The translations under genes and the position numbers were made by a program. DNA of 48,653 nucleotides from Acidobacteriota bacterium (GTDB lineage: Bacteria; Acidobacteriota; Terriglobia; Acidiferrales; UBA7541): the NCBI GenBank assembly GCA_003224055.1, contig QHYE01000039.1, positions 1-48,653 on the forward strand, given 5' to 3'. Below are positions 33,832-41,978 of the stretch, in pieces. The notes under the pieces are model-generated. The model had not been told where the DNA came from and made no database searches. It was given only the letters and a program-made list of their open reading frames with translations. Position 1 is the first letter of the stretch. Every line of letters begins with the position of its first letter.

Positions 33832-33860
33832 GTAGGGACGGTCTTCCTAGGCCGTCCGCT
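33832..33860. repeat. Intergenic palindromic repeat, GTAGG type, copy 4
   Basis: GTAG is followed by GGACGG...CCGTCC, a 6-bp-arm palindrome, about 45 bp before the peroxiredoxin start. Confidence 0.55.
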
Positions 33861-33904
33861 CTCAAGTTTGATAAGCTTCCAATACCTAACGCGAAGGAAA
33901 CTCC

Positions 33905-34366
33905 ATGCTAAAACCCGGCGCCAAAGCTCCCACCTTCTGCCTCAAATCCGACGACGACACGCTTGTCTCCTTGACTGATTTCAAGGGCCATCGCGTCCTC
34001 CTCTTCTTCTACCCCAAGGCCAACACCTCCGGTTGAACCATCGAAGCGTCCGAGTTTCGCGACGCAAAGAAGGAATTCGACAAACTCAACGTGGCCATCC
34101 TCGGCATGAGCGCCGATCCCGTCAAAGCCCAGGCCGCCTTCAAAGCCAAGTACCGGATCAATTTTCCGTTGCTCTGCGACCCGACTCACAAGACCATCGC
34201 AAAATTCGGCGCCTGGCAGAAAAAACAATTCATGGGCCGCACCTTCATGGGCATCGTCCGCAGCTCCTTCCTCATCGGCAAAACCGGCAAAATCGAAGAA
34301 GTCTGGCCCCTCGTCAAAGCCAAAGGCCATCCCGCCGCCGTCCTCCAGCGCATCTCGCAAATATGA
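33905..34366 (+). CDS. BCP/PrxQ-type peroxiredoxin with UGA-encoded (selenocysteine) active site
   Basis: Reading from ATG 33905 (AAGGA upstream) gives LKPGAKAPTFCLKSDDDT, VLLFFYPKANTSG, then TGA at 34034-34036, and continues in the same frame as TIEASEFRDAKKEFDKL through FPLLCDPTHKTIAKFGAW to a normal stop at 34366. Both halves fit the BCP/PrxQ family, and total length (153 residues) is normal. The TGA is codon 44, exactly where the family has the peroxidatic cysteine (FYPKA-x-T-x-G-C-T). The second cysteine five residues later is Ser here. A hairpin that fits bacterial SECIS rules follows. I therefore read it as a selenoprotein reducing peroxides in the cytoplasm. A nonsense mutation in a pseudogene is the alternative; sel genes are not in this window. 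Confidence 0.75.
34046..34065 (+). promoter_or_regulatory. Bacterial SECIS-like hairpin
   Basis: GCGTC (34046-34050) pairs with GACGC (34061-34065). Inside, CG pairs with CG around an AGTTT apical loop, leaving one bulged C. The loop begins 16 nt after the UGA and has G in its second position, as in bacterial selenocysteine insertion elements. The lower stem is short and no folding calculation was made. Confidence 0.55.
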
Positions 34367-34399
34367 ACCGCTGACTCAGCGGAACAAATTCCTGTTCGC

Positions 34400-37093
34400 T
34401 CACTCGCGCCCGGCATTCGTCAGTCCTTCCAGCAGAACGATGTCCGAATCGCCTTCGGCGACCGCGGCCAGGACAAAGCGCCCATCGGGCGACCAGGATA
34501 CGCGGCGGGCAATGAACGTCGCGCGTTGGCCGAAATCGGTAATCTGACGCCATTCGCCAGTTGTTGTCGAGAGCGCCCAGAGATTCGTGGTAAACCCGTC
34601 GGTCAGTGCTTGCGCGAGTGATTTGCCATCGGGCGACAGCGCGGGATTGACGATCTGCCAGATCGGCGCCCGCGAGGATGGAATGCGTGCGAGCACGCGA
34701 AAGGGTCCGTCCTCGGGAGTCGCAGCCCGGATTTCGAATTCTGGTGTGCCGTCGACAATCGGCCGCTCGAACACGTAGTACAGGATGGCGCCGTGTAGCC
34801 CAATCACGTTGCGCAGCCGCTCGGTCCTCACGGTGACAGCCGAACCTCCGTCAAGAGCCACTTTCTTCAGCACGACATCGGTCGCTGTCACGCCGCTCCA
34901 CGTCGAGTAATAGACCCAGCGGCCGTCCTGCGACCAAGCAGGACCGAGACCAGGGTTCGCTACGTTGCGCAGGGTGCTTCCATCCGAATCCACCAGCCAG
35001 ACTCCAAACTTCAGCCCGGCGTTGCCGCGCGAAGAGACGAACACGATCGTGCGGCCATCGGGCGACCACTGTGGGACGCCCACGGCCACACTCGGATCGC
35101 GCTCATGAGTGATCTGACGCAGCCCGCCACTCTCGTTCACCACCCACAGGTTTGCGTGACCGCCGCTGTCAGATAGAAACGCGACTTCTTTACCGTCGGG
35201 GCTGGCCGTTGGGGTGAGGACCTGCCCGGTCTGTCGCGTCACACGAACGGCGCGGCGCACGTTCTCCGTGGGCGGACCGTCGACCGGGAACTTCCAGATG
35301 TCGGTCTGTAGTTTCATGCGGCTGACCAGTATTGCGCCACTCTTGGAGATGTCCGGATTCGTGTACGACGTCTCGCCCGATGTGACGCGCCGTACCGTTC
35401 CATCGCGCAATGTCACCTGCCAAAGGCCTAATGTTGGCAAATAAGGCATCGTACTGTCGCGGCTTGAACTGTAGACGATGCCCGTGCTGTCGGGCAGCCA
35501 AGCAAAACCGCTCATCATAGTGTTGTCATGCGTTAACTGATGCGGCTCCCCTCCCTTGGCCGGCGCCACGAAAATGTCGAATCTAATCGTGTCTCCGCGC
35601 TGAAAGGCAATCCATCGGCCGTCCGGCGACCAGCGCGGATACAAGTAGTATGTGGTGGGCGCGAACTGGGCGACCAGGTCGAATCTGGAACCGTCTTCGG
35701 ATGCGGTCACCAGCTGGATGCCCTCTTTCGCCAGCCGAAAGAGCGCAAGCCGCCCATCCGCTGGGCTGACGTCGGCACATCCCACGCTGTCGACGACACG
35801 CCGTGGCACGCCACCAAACGTCGGAATCTCCCAGATGCTCCCCTGAACCGCTCCTGATACGGCCGGCGAAAAATACAGGATCGAGCTTGAGTCGGGCGAC
35901 CAGCGAGGGAACTCGTGATCCACTGAATCGCGCGTTATTTGCAGCGGCGCGCCGCCCGCAATAAGCTGCACGAAAATCTGTCGTTTGCCACCCACGCCGG
36001 CGGTGAACGCCACAGACCTACTGTCCGGTGAAATGGCCGGAGACTCCTCGAGGCCTGGAAGATCCGTGAGACGTGTGACGCGAATATCGGGCGGCGATGA
36101 CCTCGCCGCCGACCTTCCGAACCTGTCGCGCGCCACCCAGAGCAAGACGAGGACTGTCGCAATCCCGAGCGACAGCGCCGGGAGTGCCAGGCGGGACCGC
36201 CGTCGCGGCGTCGGCCCTGGGGCCGCTTCTGCAGGCGTGGCCATCGCGTCTTCGAGCTCGATCCGCGCGTCTGCGATGTCGTGAAGCCGCCGCCTGGCAT
36301 CTTTCTGCAGACAACGCGTCAGCAAACGCCGGATGCTGTCCGGCGTATCGGCCGGCAGCGACTTCCAGCTTGGTTCGGCCCCGACAACGGCGACGATGGT
36401 GTCCGTGACAGTCTCGCGTCCGAACGCTGAAGAGCCCGTTAACATGTCGAAGAGCACGCACCCGAAGGCCCAGATGTCGGTGCGTTTATCGACCGGCTGA
36501 CCTCGCGCCTGCTCCGGGCTCATGTACGCGGCGGTGCCGAGAATCGCGCCCATGATCGTCGCGCCCGCCGTTATGGTCGGGGACTTCGACAGATCCGAAC
36601 TGGACCCTTCGGCCGCGAGGGCTTTTGCGAGACCGAAGTCCAGCACCTTGACTACTCCATCGGGCGTGATCTTGATATTGGAGGGTTTGAGATCGCGATG
36701 GATGATCCCGGCCCTATGGGCGGCGTCCAGCGCGTCGGCGATCTGTTGCGCGACGGCCAAAGCCTCCGGGAGTGGCAAGGGGCCCCGGCGCACGCGATCG
36801 TACAAGGTGTCGCCCTCGACCAACTCGAGCACCAGGGCCGGCACGTTGTCGGCATCTTCGAAACCGTAGATTGCTCCGATGTGCGGATGATTGAGCGATG
36901 CGAGCAGTTGTGCTTCGCGTTTGAAGCGCGCCACGCGATCGGCATCCGTCGCGAACAGCGGCGGCAGGAGCTTCAGCGCCACCTCGCGCCCAAGCTTGGA
37001 GTCGCGGGCGCGATACACCTCCCCCATGCCGCCAGCGCCTAGCGGTGCGACGATCTCATACGGCCCGAGTTTCGTTCCAGAGGTTAGGGCCAT
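34400..37093 (-). CDS. Membrane Ser/Thr protein kinase with C-terminal PD40/TolB-like repeats
   Basis: About 897 residues from ATG 37093 (a TTG at 37105 is the alternative). The N-terminal Hanks kinase is complete: PLGAGGMGEVY glycine loop, ATP-site Lys41 in VALKLL, catalytic HRDLKPSN near 132-139, DFGLA near 152-156 and GTAAYMSPEQARG in the activation segment. A single membrane helix (LALPALSLGIATVLVLLWVA) lies near residue 305-325. Beyond it are repeated PD40 blades of the form SPDSRSVAF, SPDGRWIAFQRG, SPDGRTIVF and SPDGRFVLA, which should form an extracytoplasmic beta-propeller. This architecture is common in Acidobacteriota and suggests a sensor kinase whose ligand and targets are unknown. 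It is alone on its strand. Confidence 0.93.
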   Translation of the reverse strand: MALTSGTKLGPYEIVAPLGAGGMGEVYRARDSKLGREVALKLLPPLFATDADRVARFKREAQLLASLNHPHIGAIYGFEDADNVPALVLELVEGDTLYDRVRRGPLPLPEALAVAQQIADALDAAHRAGIIHRDLKPSNIKITPDGVVKVLDFGLAKALAAEGSSSDLSKSPTITAGATIMGAILGTAAYMSPEQARGQPVDKRTDIWAFGCVLFDMLTGSSAFGRETVTDTIVAVVGAEPSWKSLPADTPDSIRRLLTRCLQKDARRRLHDIADARIELEDAMATPAEAAPGPTPRRRSRLALPALSLGIATVLVLLWVARDRFGRSAARSSPPDIRVTRLTDLPGLEESPAISPDSRSVAFTAGVGGKRQIFVQLIAGGAPLQITRDSVDHEFPRWSPDSSSILYFSPAVSGAVQGSIWEIPTFGGVPRRVVDSVGCADVSPADGRLALFRLAKEGIQLVTASEDGSRFDLVAQFAPTTYYLYPRWSPDGRWIAFQRGDTIRFDIFVAPAKGGEPHQLTHDNTMMSGFAWLPDSTGIVYSSSRDSTMPYLPTLGLWQVTLRDGTVRRVTSGETSYTNPDISKSGAILVSRMKLQTDIWKFPVDGPPTENVRRAVRVTRQTGQVLTPTASPDGKEVAFLSDSGGHANLWVVNESGGLRQITHERDPSVAVGVPQWSPDGRTIVFVSSRGNAGLKFGVWLVDSDGSTLRNVANPGLGPAWSQDGRWVYYSTWSGVTATDVVLKKVALDGGSAVTVRTERLRNVIGLHGAILYYVFERPIVDGTPEFEIRAATPEDGPFRVLARIPSSRAPIWQIVNPALSPDGKSLAQALTDGFTTNLWALSTTTGEWRQITDFGQRATFIARRVSWSPDGRFVLAAVAEGDSDIVLLEGLTNAGRE

Positions 37094-37104
37094 CCGTGCG
37101 CGCA

Positions 37105-37110
37105 ATTATA
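37105..37110 (-). promoter_or_regulatory. -10 box close to the kinase start
   Basis: On the minus strand TATAAT lies only 11 bases before ATG 37093, with no good -35 match and no Shine-Dalgarno sequence. As at gatB, this points to a leaderless or nearly leaderless message. Confidence 0.5.
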
Positions 37111-37805
37111 GTCCCAAGAATGCGGCCTTCGCATTGGAGTTTAATGGCCTGCGTGTGTCTTTGATCGAATATTTTCGGCTGCGCTGGTAGAAGAAACAGT
37201 CCGATCGACTCGCTCCTAAAGGAAGCTCCTTTCCAACAAACAGTTAGGCTGAAAGCCCGTGTTCCCAAGACTTTTTCTTGACATTTTATAGCGAAGGAGT
37301 ACAATCATTCCTAGGTTATTCCATCTCCACGAATTCCCAGATTAAGTCTTCCGAACGGTTACTCAATATGCGCCCTGGCCTAATTCGAAGTTTCCTAACT
37401 GTCTTGGAATGAAGCTCTTACAAACTGCCTCCAAAATAAGTCCCGTGGATTCACATCCTTACAAATGCCCGGGGTGTAGAAGGGATGACTCCCACTTCTT
37501 CGCGAAGTGAGACGAAATGCTCACGAAGTGCTATCCGCAAGTATCCTTTGAATCAACGGCTTCCGCACTCTTCCAAGTTCCGTATCCTGTAAGTCCTTTG
37601 CTTGCCGCTCTTACGAAAACTGCCGGGTGTATACCAACTCTTCCCATTTTGGAACTTCCCGATTGCCGGAACACGCGCGGGAGACCGAGAGGTTGCGATG
37701 CGATTCCACCCGTGCCAAACTGGCCCGAGGGGAGCCAGGTCTTGGCGTTCGCGATAGTTCTGCCGGGGCGGAAGCGAACCAATGAGATTGGGAGCCAACA
37801 GCAGA
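37111..37805 (+). promoter_or_regulatory. Long non-coding region with strong promoter upstream of the methyltransferase
   Basis: TTGACA (37278-37283) and TACAAT (37300-37305) with a 16-bp spacer form a good sigma-70-type promoter. The next start codon is about 490 bp away, so the transcript has a long leader or encodes a small RNA. The region is AT-richer than its surroundings. The 110-codon frame at 37517-37849 has no recognisable features and overlaps the methyltransferase, so I do not call it. Confidence 0.5.
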
Positions 37806-38624
37806 ATGCCCCGCTACAACCACAAGGAAAGAATCAGAGATCACTATGACCGTGTAAGTCCCTATTACCACTCCCTATGGGGGGAGCATTTGCATCATGG
37901 CTACTGGATTCGCGGTGACGAGACCAAGGAACAGGCTCAAGTTCAGCTCATCGAGCATCTCGCGCAAGCCGCGGGAATTGCGCCGGGCCGTAGGATTCTT
38001 GATGTTGGTTGCGGTTTTGGAGCCAGCAGTATTTATCTGGCCAGGAATTACAACGCGGAAGCAACCGGAATCACGATTTCTCCCGTTCAGGTGGAAATGG
38101 CCAATAAAACAGCGTCCACGGAGAATGTGAAAGCAAAATTCCTCCTGATGGACGCCCAGGCGATGAACATCGATCAATCCTTCGACGTTGTCTGGTCCGT
38201 CGAATCGATCTCCCACTATCAAAACAGGGAAAGCTTCTTCGCTTCCGCCGCAAGATTATTGAAACCTGGCGGGACGCTCGCCATCATCGATTGGTTCAAG
38301 AAGGAAAATCTCAAGCAAGCCGAGTACGAAAAGTTTATCCACCCGATTGAAAAAGGCATGCTCGTTGAATTGCAGACCATGGAGGAGTACAAGACGGTGC
38401 TTGCGTCAAACCGTTTGCAAATCATGCAAAGCCAGGTCCTGAACAAAAATTGCGCCAAGACCTGGGATCTTTGCCTGGACATCATCAAAAGAAAATCGTT
38501 TTGGGGGCTCGCCGCAAAAATGGGCCCTGCGTTTGTGGATCATCTCAGGGCCTTCCGGGCCATGAGAGCAGGCTTCGCCTCCGGCAATTTCATTTACGGC
38601 CTCCTCGTCGCCCAAAAACTCTAA
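37806..38624 (+). CDS. Class I SAM-dependent methyltransferase
   Basis: About 272 residues from ATG 37806 (an ATG at 37782 is also in frame). The SAM-binding motif I is ILDVGCGFGASS, followed by ATGITISPVQVEMA (motif region with the ribose-binding loop), FDVVWSVESISHY (motif II/post) and LLKPGGTLAIIDWF. The opening IRDHYDRVSPYYHSLWGEHLHHGYW resembles small-molecule C- or O-methyltransferases such as those of the tocopherol, menaquinone and glycine-betaine groups. The substrate cannot be named. It stands alone after a strong promoter and long leader. Confidence 0.87.
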   Translation: MPRYNHKERIRDHYDRVSPYYHSLWGEHLHHGYWIRGDETKEQAQVQLIEHLAQAAGIAPGRRILDVGCGFGASSIYLARNYNAEATGITISPVQVEMANKTASTENVKAKFLLMDAQAMNIDQSFDVVWSVESISHYQNRESFFASAARLLKPGGTLAIIDWFKKENLKQAEYEKFIHPIEKGMLVELQTMEEYKTVLASNRLQIMQSQVLNKNCAKTWDLCLDIIKRKSFWGLAAKMGPAFVDHLRAFRAMRAGFASGNFIYGLLVAQKL

Positions 38625-38689
38625 ACGTGCCGAATCGATAGGGTAGCCCGGCGGCAGTCGATCGCGAATTCCGAGGTTCGCCTCGAGTT

Positions 38690-39913
38690 CTAGGGCGCGG
38701 GGACAGCTACTCGGTTCCCCGGAACCATCTGAGCCTGGTACGAAAAAACCTCGCGGCCGCGCGGATCCACGAACACTTTCACCCAGTGCACGTTGTTGTC
38801 ATCGCTGGCCGGGTCCGCGCTAAACACGTTGTCGCCGAACGTCTCGACGCGCGTGAAGTTCTCGAGCCGCCGGCCCTTCGCATCGAGGAACGGCTTGTCG
38901 ACCCGGAAGTAGTGTGAGTCGCCGTGCACGTAAGCCACGGGCTTCTCAAACGCAATCACTTCCTGGCGCAGCGCAACCAGGAAATCGTGGAAGCCGTCAG
39001 GAGCAGGGCCGGGGGCAGCGGGGTCGCTGGCCGGAAGCTTGTCGGTCTCGACGAGTGTTTTTGGGTCGCGCACCGGGCCGCGCGTGGCGTCTATGCCGTC
39101 GAAGCCCGGATCGGCTTGCGTAATCAACATAACCGCAGCGGAGTTGCGTACCTTGGCCTTGGCAAATGTCTCCTGCAACCAGGCGATGTCGGCCGCGTTA
39201 CGCGCAGCGAACTCCGCCGGGTCAGGAGCGGTATCACAGAGGTTGTTGCACGAGCCCTGGATGTTTATCGTCGCGTAGGTTACGCCGCCCAGCGTCCAGC
39301 GGCGATTCTCGACGCAGGGCACCGGACCGCTAACGCCGAGACACAGCGGAGTCTGCTGCACTTCCTGGTGGATCCGATGTTGCCCGAGCGAGAACGAATC
39401 GCTGAAGAACACCGCGCGCTCGTGGTCGAGGCGCTCGAGCGAGTTGAAGCCGCCGTTCTTGACGCGGTCGCAGTCTGTCCAATCGTTGTCGCCGGGTGTG
39501 AACATGGCCGGCGCCCTCAGCGAGTTGAGATAGGCAAGGCCCTGGAGGTACAAGGCGTCGGCGCAGGTCGTGGGCGTTGTTGAACCGGAGATTCCGTTGC
39601 CCGCTTTGAGGTCGCCGTCGTGCGCGGTGAACGCCAGGTCCTGCGAGTTCATGTCGGCAATCAGGTTTGGTACACCGGTCTGCGCTTGGACATCGGAATA
39701 GGGCAGGTCACCCCAAATCCCGATCGCGTACCTTTCGCGTTCCTGATCGTCATCCCGGTCGTCGTCACCTCGGCCTGGGAATCCTCCGCCAGCCGCCAGG
39801 GCGGTCGTGGCTGCCGCGGCAACCAGCACGGTGACGGTCGCCCAGAACCTTCTCCGCATCACCTGTCGGCCCCTTCCTTGCTCACCCAATCGCGCATTTT
39901 CGGTAAACTTCAT
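38690..39913 (-). CDS. Secreted calcineurin-like metallophosphoesterase
   Basis: About 407 residues; ATG 39913 has GGGAG five bases upstream. A signal region (ATVTVLVAAAATTALAAGGG) is followed by an Asp-rich linker (DDDRDDDQERE). The metallophosphoesterase metal-binding motifs can be followed: GIWGDLPYS for the first block (the usual first Asp-x-His is reduced), AHDGDLKAG, TPGDNDWTDC with GDND, and VHGDSHYFRVD near residue 330 as the GDxH-type block. It is probably a periplasmic or extracellular phosphodiesterase or phosphatase. The substrate is unknown and neighbours give no hint. Confidence 0.75.
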   Translation of the reverse strand: MKFTENARLGEQGRGRQVMRRRFWATVTVLVAAAATTALAAGGGFPGRGDDDRDDDQERERYAIGIWGDLPYSDVQAQTGVPNLIADMNSQDLAFTAHDGDLKAGNGISGSTTPTTCADALYLQGLAYLNSLRAPAMFTPGDNDWTDCDRVKNGGFNSLERLDHERAVFFSDSFSLGQHRIHQEVQQTPLCLGVSGPVPCVENRRWTLGGVTYATINIQGSCNNLCDTAPDPAEFAARNAADIAWLQETFAKAKVRNSAAVMLITQADPGFDGIDATRGPVRDPKTLVETDKLPASDPAAPGPAPDGFHDFLVALRQEVIAFEKPVAYVHGDSHYFRVDKPFLDAKGRRLENFTRVETFGDNVFSADPASDDNNVHWVKVFVDPRGREVFSYQAQMVPGNRVAVPAP

Positions 39914-40082
39914 GATCTCTCCCTTTCCGGTCATCCACCCGGGACACAACGCGGCCTAGTCGCAACGCGCGACAATCTAGCCTAGTCCGTACGCATCCGT
40001 CTTACAGGAATGTGAAAGGACGGTTTAAATCCGGTCGCCATCGTGAGGAATCTTCTGTAGCACCGCTGCGGATTTGGTTTGC

Positions 40083-40171
40083 GACGCAAACTAGTTTGCG
40101 GATGATTGATTTTAGCCTGTGATGCAAACTAGTCTGCTATACAGACTAGACTGCGATACAGACCAAGCTGC
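40083..40171. repeat. 17-bp repeat array upstream of the ACT-domain gene
   Basis: Three head-to-tail 17-mers occupy 40121-40171: GATGCAAACTAGTCTGC, TATACAGACTAGACTGC and GATACAGACCAAGCTGC. A fourth, GACGCAAACTAGTTTGC, stands 21 bp upstream (40083-40099). The first is almost a perfect palindrome (GCAAACTAGTTTGC). The block lies in the 371-bp gap between the phosphoesterase and the ACT gene and could be an operator array. Confidence 0.7.
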
Positions 40172-40284
40172 ACCGAAGTGAGGCGACGGCCTGCCCCGAC
40201 CAGTCGGGGTTACTGGGGACTCTTGCCAACCTTGCCTCCCACTTTCCGAAGGAGCATAATCTCTCGTCAGCAGGAGGTACTGAC

Positions 40285-40674
40285 ATGGCTAAGACCAAAC
40301 AATTTACAATCGCAGTCGATCATCAGCCCGGAGCAGTCGCCCGCATCGCGAAAACGCTGGGGGACGCCAAGGTGAATATTCTGTGTCTCTTGGGAACGTC
40401 CCAGGGCACGGCCGGCACGGTCCAACTCATCGTCGAAGATGCCCGGCGCGCCAAGAAAGCTCTGGACGCAGCCAGGATCTCGTACCAGGAAATCCCGGCG
40501 GAACAATACGAGTTGCCGAATAAAGCCGGTTCGCTGGCTCAGTGCTTGAACCAGCTCGCAGCGAAAGGCGTCAACATGAATTCGATCTGCGCCATGGCTG
40601 CGAAAGGCGGCAAGAAAGCGGTCGTGGTTTGCACCGTGGAAGCTGCCGCAAAAGCAGCCACCGCCACCGCGTAG
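40285..40674 (+). CDS. Small protein with two ACT domains
   Basis: A 129-residue soluble protein; ATG 40285 has AGGAGG seven bases upstream. The first ACT unit is FTIAVDHQPGAVARIAKTLGDA through TVQLIVED, the second NKAGSLAQCLNQLAAKGVNMNSI through AVVVCTVE. ACT domains bind amino acids or similar ligands, and stand-alone tandem ACT proteins act as regulators or sensors. No enzyme is attached, and the neighbouring genes do not show the ligand. It ends in a low-complexity Ala/Lys/Thr tail. The 17-bp repeats upstream may control it. Confidence 0.85.
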   Translation: MAKTKQFTIAVDHQPGAVARIAKTLGDAKVNILCLLGTSQGTAGTVQLIVEDARRAKKALDAARISYQEIPAEQYELPNKAGSLAQCLNQLAAKGVNMNSICAMAAKGGKKAVVVCTVEAAAKAATATA

Positions 40675-40783
40675 CAGTAATTCGCCGGCGAAAGCAACGG
40701 GACGCAGCGAGGCGAGGAATCGTTTCGACCATGGAGGAAAGAGTTTTTTCTTCGCTGCCCACTACTCACGGACTACTTTCTCT

Positions 40784-41851
40784 TCAGTGGTCGTGGGACA
40801 TCGCGGCCATGTCGTGGCTAGGTTTTGCTTTGCGGCGCAGCGCGGCCATCGCTTTGTCGTCCGCAGGAACAAAGTAGCCGACGGCGATGCCCATCGCTCC
40901 GTCGCGCAATAATTTTCCAGTCGGGTTGTCGTACGCGGCAGAAATATTCAAAACATCGTTCGCCGCAAATTTATAACCGCCCTCCTGGAGAAAAAGTTTT
41001 ACAGGCACGGATTCGAGCCGGCCCTCAGCGGTCACCGTGGCGTTCAGCGTCGCAACAGTTTCTTTGCGCGATGCATTTTGCAGCACGACTTGCCGGCCGT
41101 AGTCGTGCAGATGTCCGCCGACGCCGAGCAGCACGCCGTCATATTTCACCGTGACGGTCCCGCTCTTCGTGCTTTTTCCAGCAGGCAAGTCGTAGCTTGA
41201 ATCTCCGCACGACTTCACATCCATCCACGCGGGATAGAAGTTTTGGATCATCTTCCCCACGCTCGGGCCACGCGCATCAACAAACGGAATCTGCACTTCG
41301 AGATAGACCTTGTCGTAAGAAGTTGCGGTGGGGTTGTACACCATCGTCTCGATTCGAATCTTGTCACTCTTCTCCACGTGATAACCGTAGCCGGGCACCT
41401 CGGCCCAATCGGTCATTTCGCTGCCCGCTCCAAAAATATGTTCTTCCTTATTGGGGCAGAGAAAATCGGCGCGGTTCTCGTTCCAGAACGCGGTGTGGTG
41501 CAGCACGGTTCCGGGAACAGCACCGCGGTTCGAATCGACGAGCCTGGGACGATAGGCAAGAAGCCAGCCTTCGAACGGTACCGCCCAAATCAGATCCGGC
41601 GGCTGCGGCATTTTCATGTGATCGGTGTTCGCCGGCAAATTCATCGGGCCCACGCGCAACGTAACGGAGTGCGCATTCGCATCCACATTCGAATCGAGCG
41701 TCACGCCTTTTGCCACAGCGTGGTGCATGCCGCCCTGCATGAATGCGCCATGATGCGCGTGCCCTGCCGGCTTTTCCTGCGCGACGCTGAAAGGAGCAAG
41801 AGCGATTGCCGCCGCCAAAAAGTTTAGCCATAAGATTGTTTTTTTCCGCAT
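40784..41851 (-). CDS. Secreted His/Met-rich protein, SURNod19/PHM-like, putative copper binding
   Basis: 355 residues with a signal peptide (ILWLNFLAAAIALAPFSVAQ). The mature N-terminus is rich in His and Met (HAHHGAFMQGGMHHAV), an internal stretch reads NTDHMKMPQPP, and the C-terminus ends HDMAAMSHDH. The central part has VLHHTAFWN, FGAGSEMTDW and VGGHLHDYGRQVVLQN. The HH and HxH pairs resemble copper sites of the peptidylglycine monooxygenase/SURNod19 group, and GSEM plus GGHLHDYG recall SURNod19. Copper binding and any monooxygenase activity are inference. It is alone on its strand. Confidence 0.65.
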   Translation of the reverse strand: MRKKTILWLNFLAAAIALAPFSVAQEKPAGHAHHGAFMQGGMHHAVAKGVTLDSNVDANAHSVTLRVGPMNLPANTDHMKMPQPPDLIWAVPFEGWLLAYRPRLVDSNRGAVPGTVLHHTAFWNENRADFLCPNKEEHIFGAGSEMTDWAEVPGYGYHVEKSDKIRIETMVYNPTATSYDKVYLEVQIPFVDARGPSVGKMIQNFYPAWMDVKSCGDSSYDLPAGKSTKSGTVTVKYDGVLLGVGGHLHDYGRQVVLQNASRKETVATLNATVTAEGRLESVPVKLFLQEGGYKFAANDVLNISAAYDNPTGKLLRDGAMGIAVGYFVPADDKAMAALRRKAKPSHDMAAMSHDH

Positions 41852-41978
41852 GATAGTGCCCCACGTTTTCTTTCGAACCGGTCACTTCCATCATAGCTCC
41901 ATCGCACCGATTCCGTCGCGCGCTGAAAAATAACGTTCGCCGTGGACTTGCGGCAGAAAGTGGTTACAATCTCGGCGC

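Noticed and set aside
33908-34360. 150-residue minus-strand frame opposite the peroxiredoxin
   Set aside because: It is a shadow frame: the plus strand has an unmistakable BCP/PrxQ protein on both sides of the UGA.
37517-37849. 110-residue plus-strand frame before the methyltransferase
   Set aside because: No recognisable features, overlaps the methyltransferase start, and composition looks non-coding.
40083-40171. 17-bp repeats as a CRISPR array
   Set aside because: Units are adjacent with no spacers, only 17 bp long and imperfect, and no cas genes are present.
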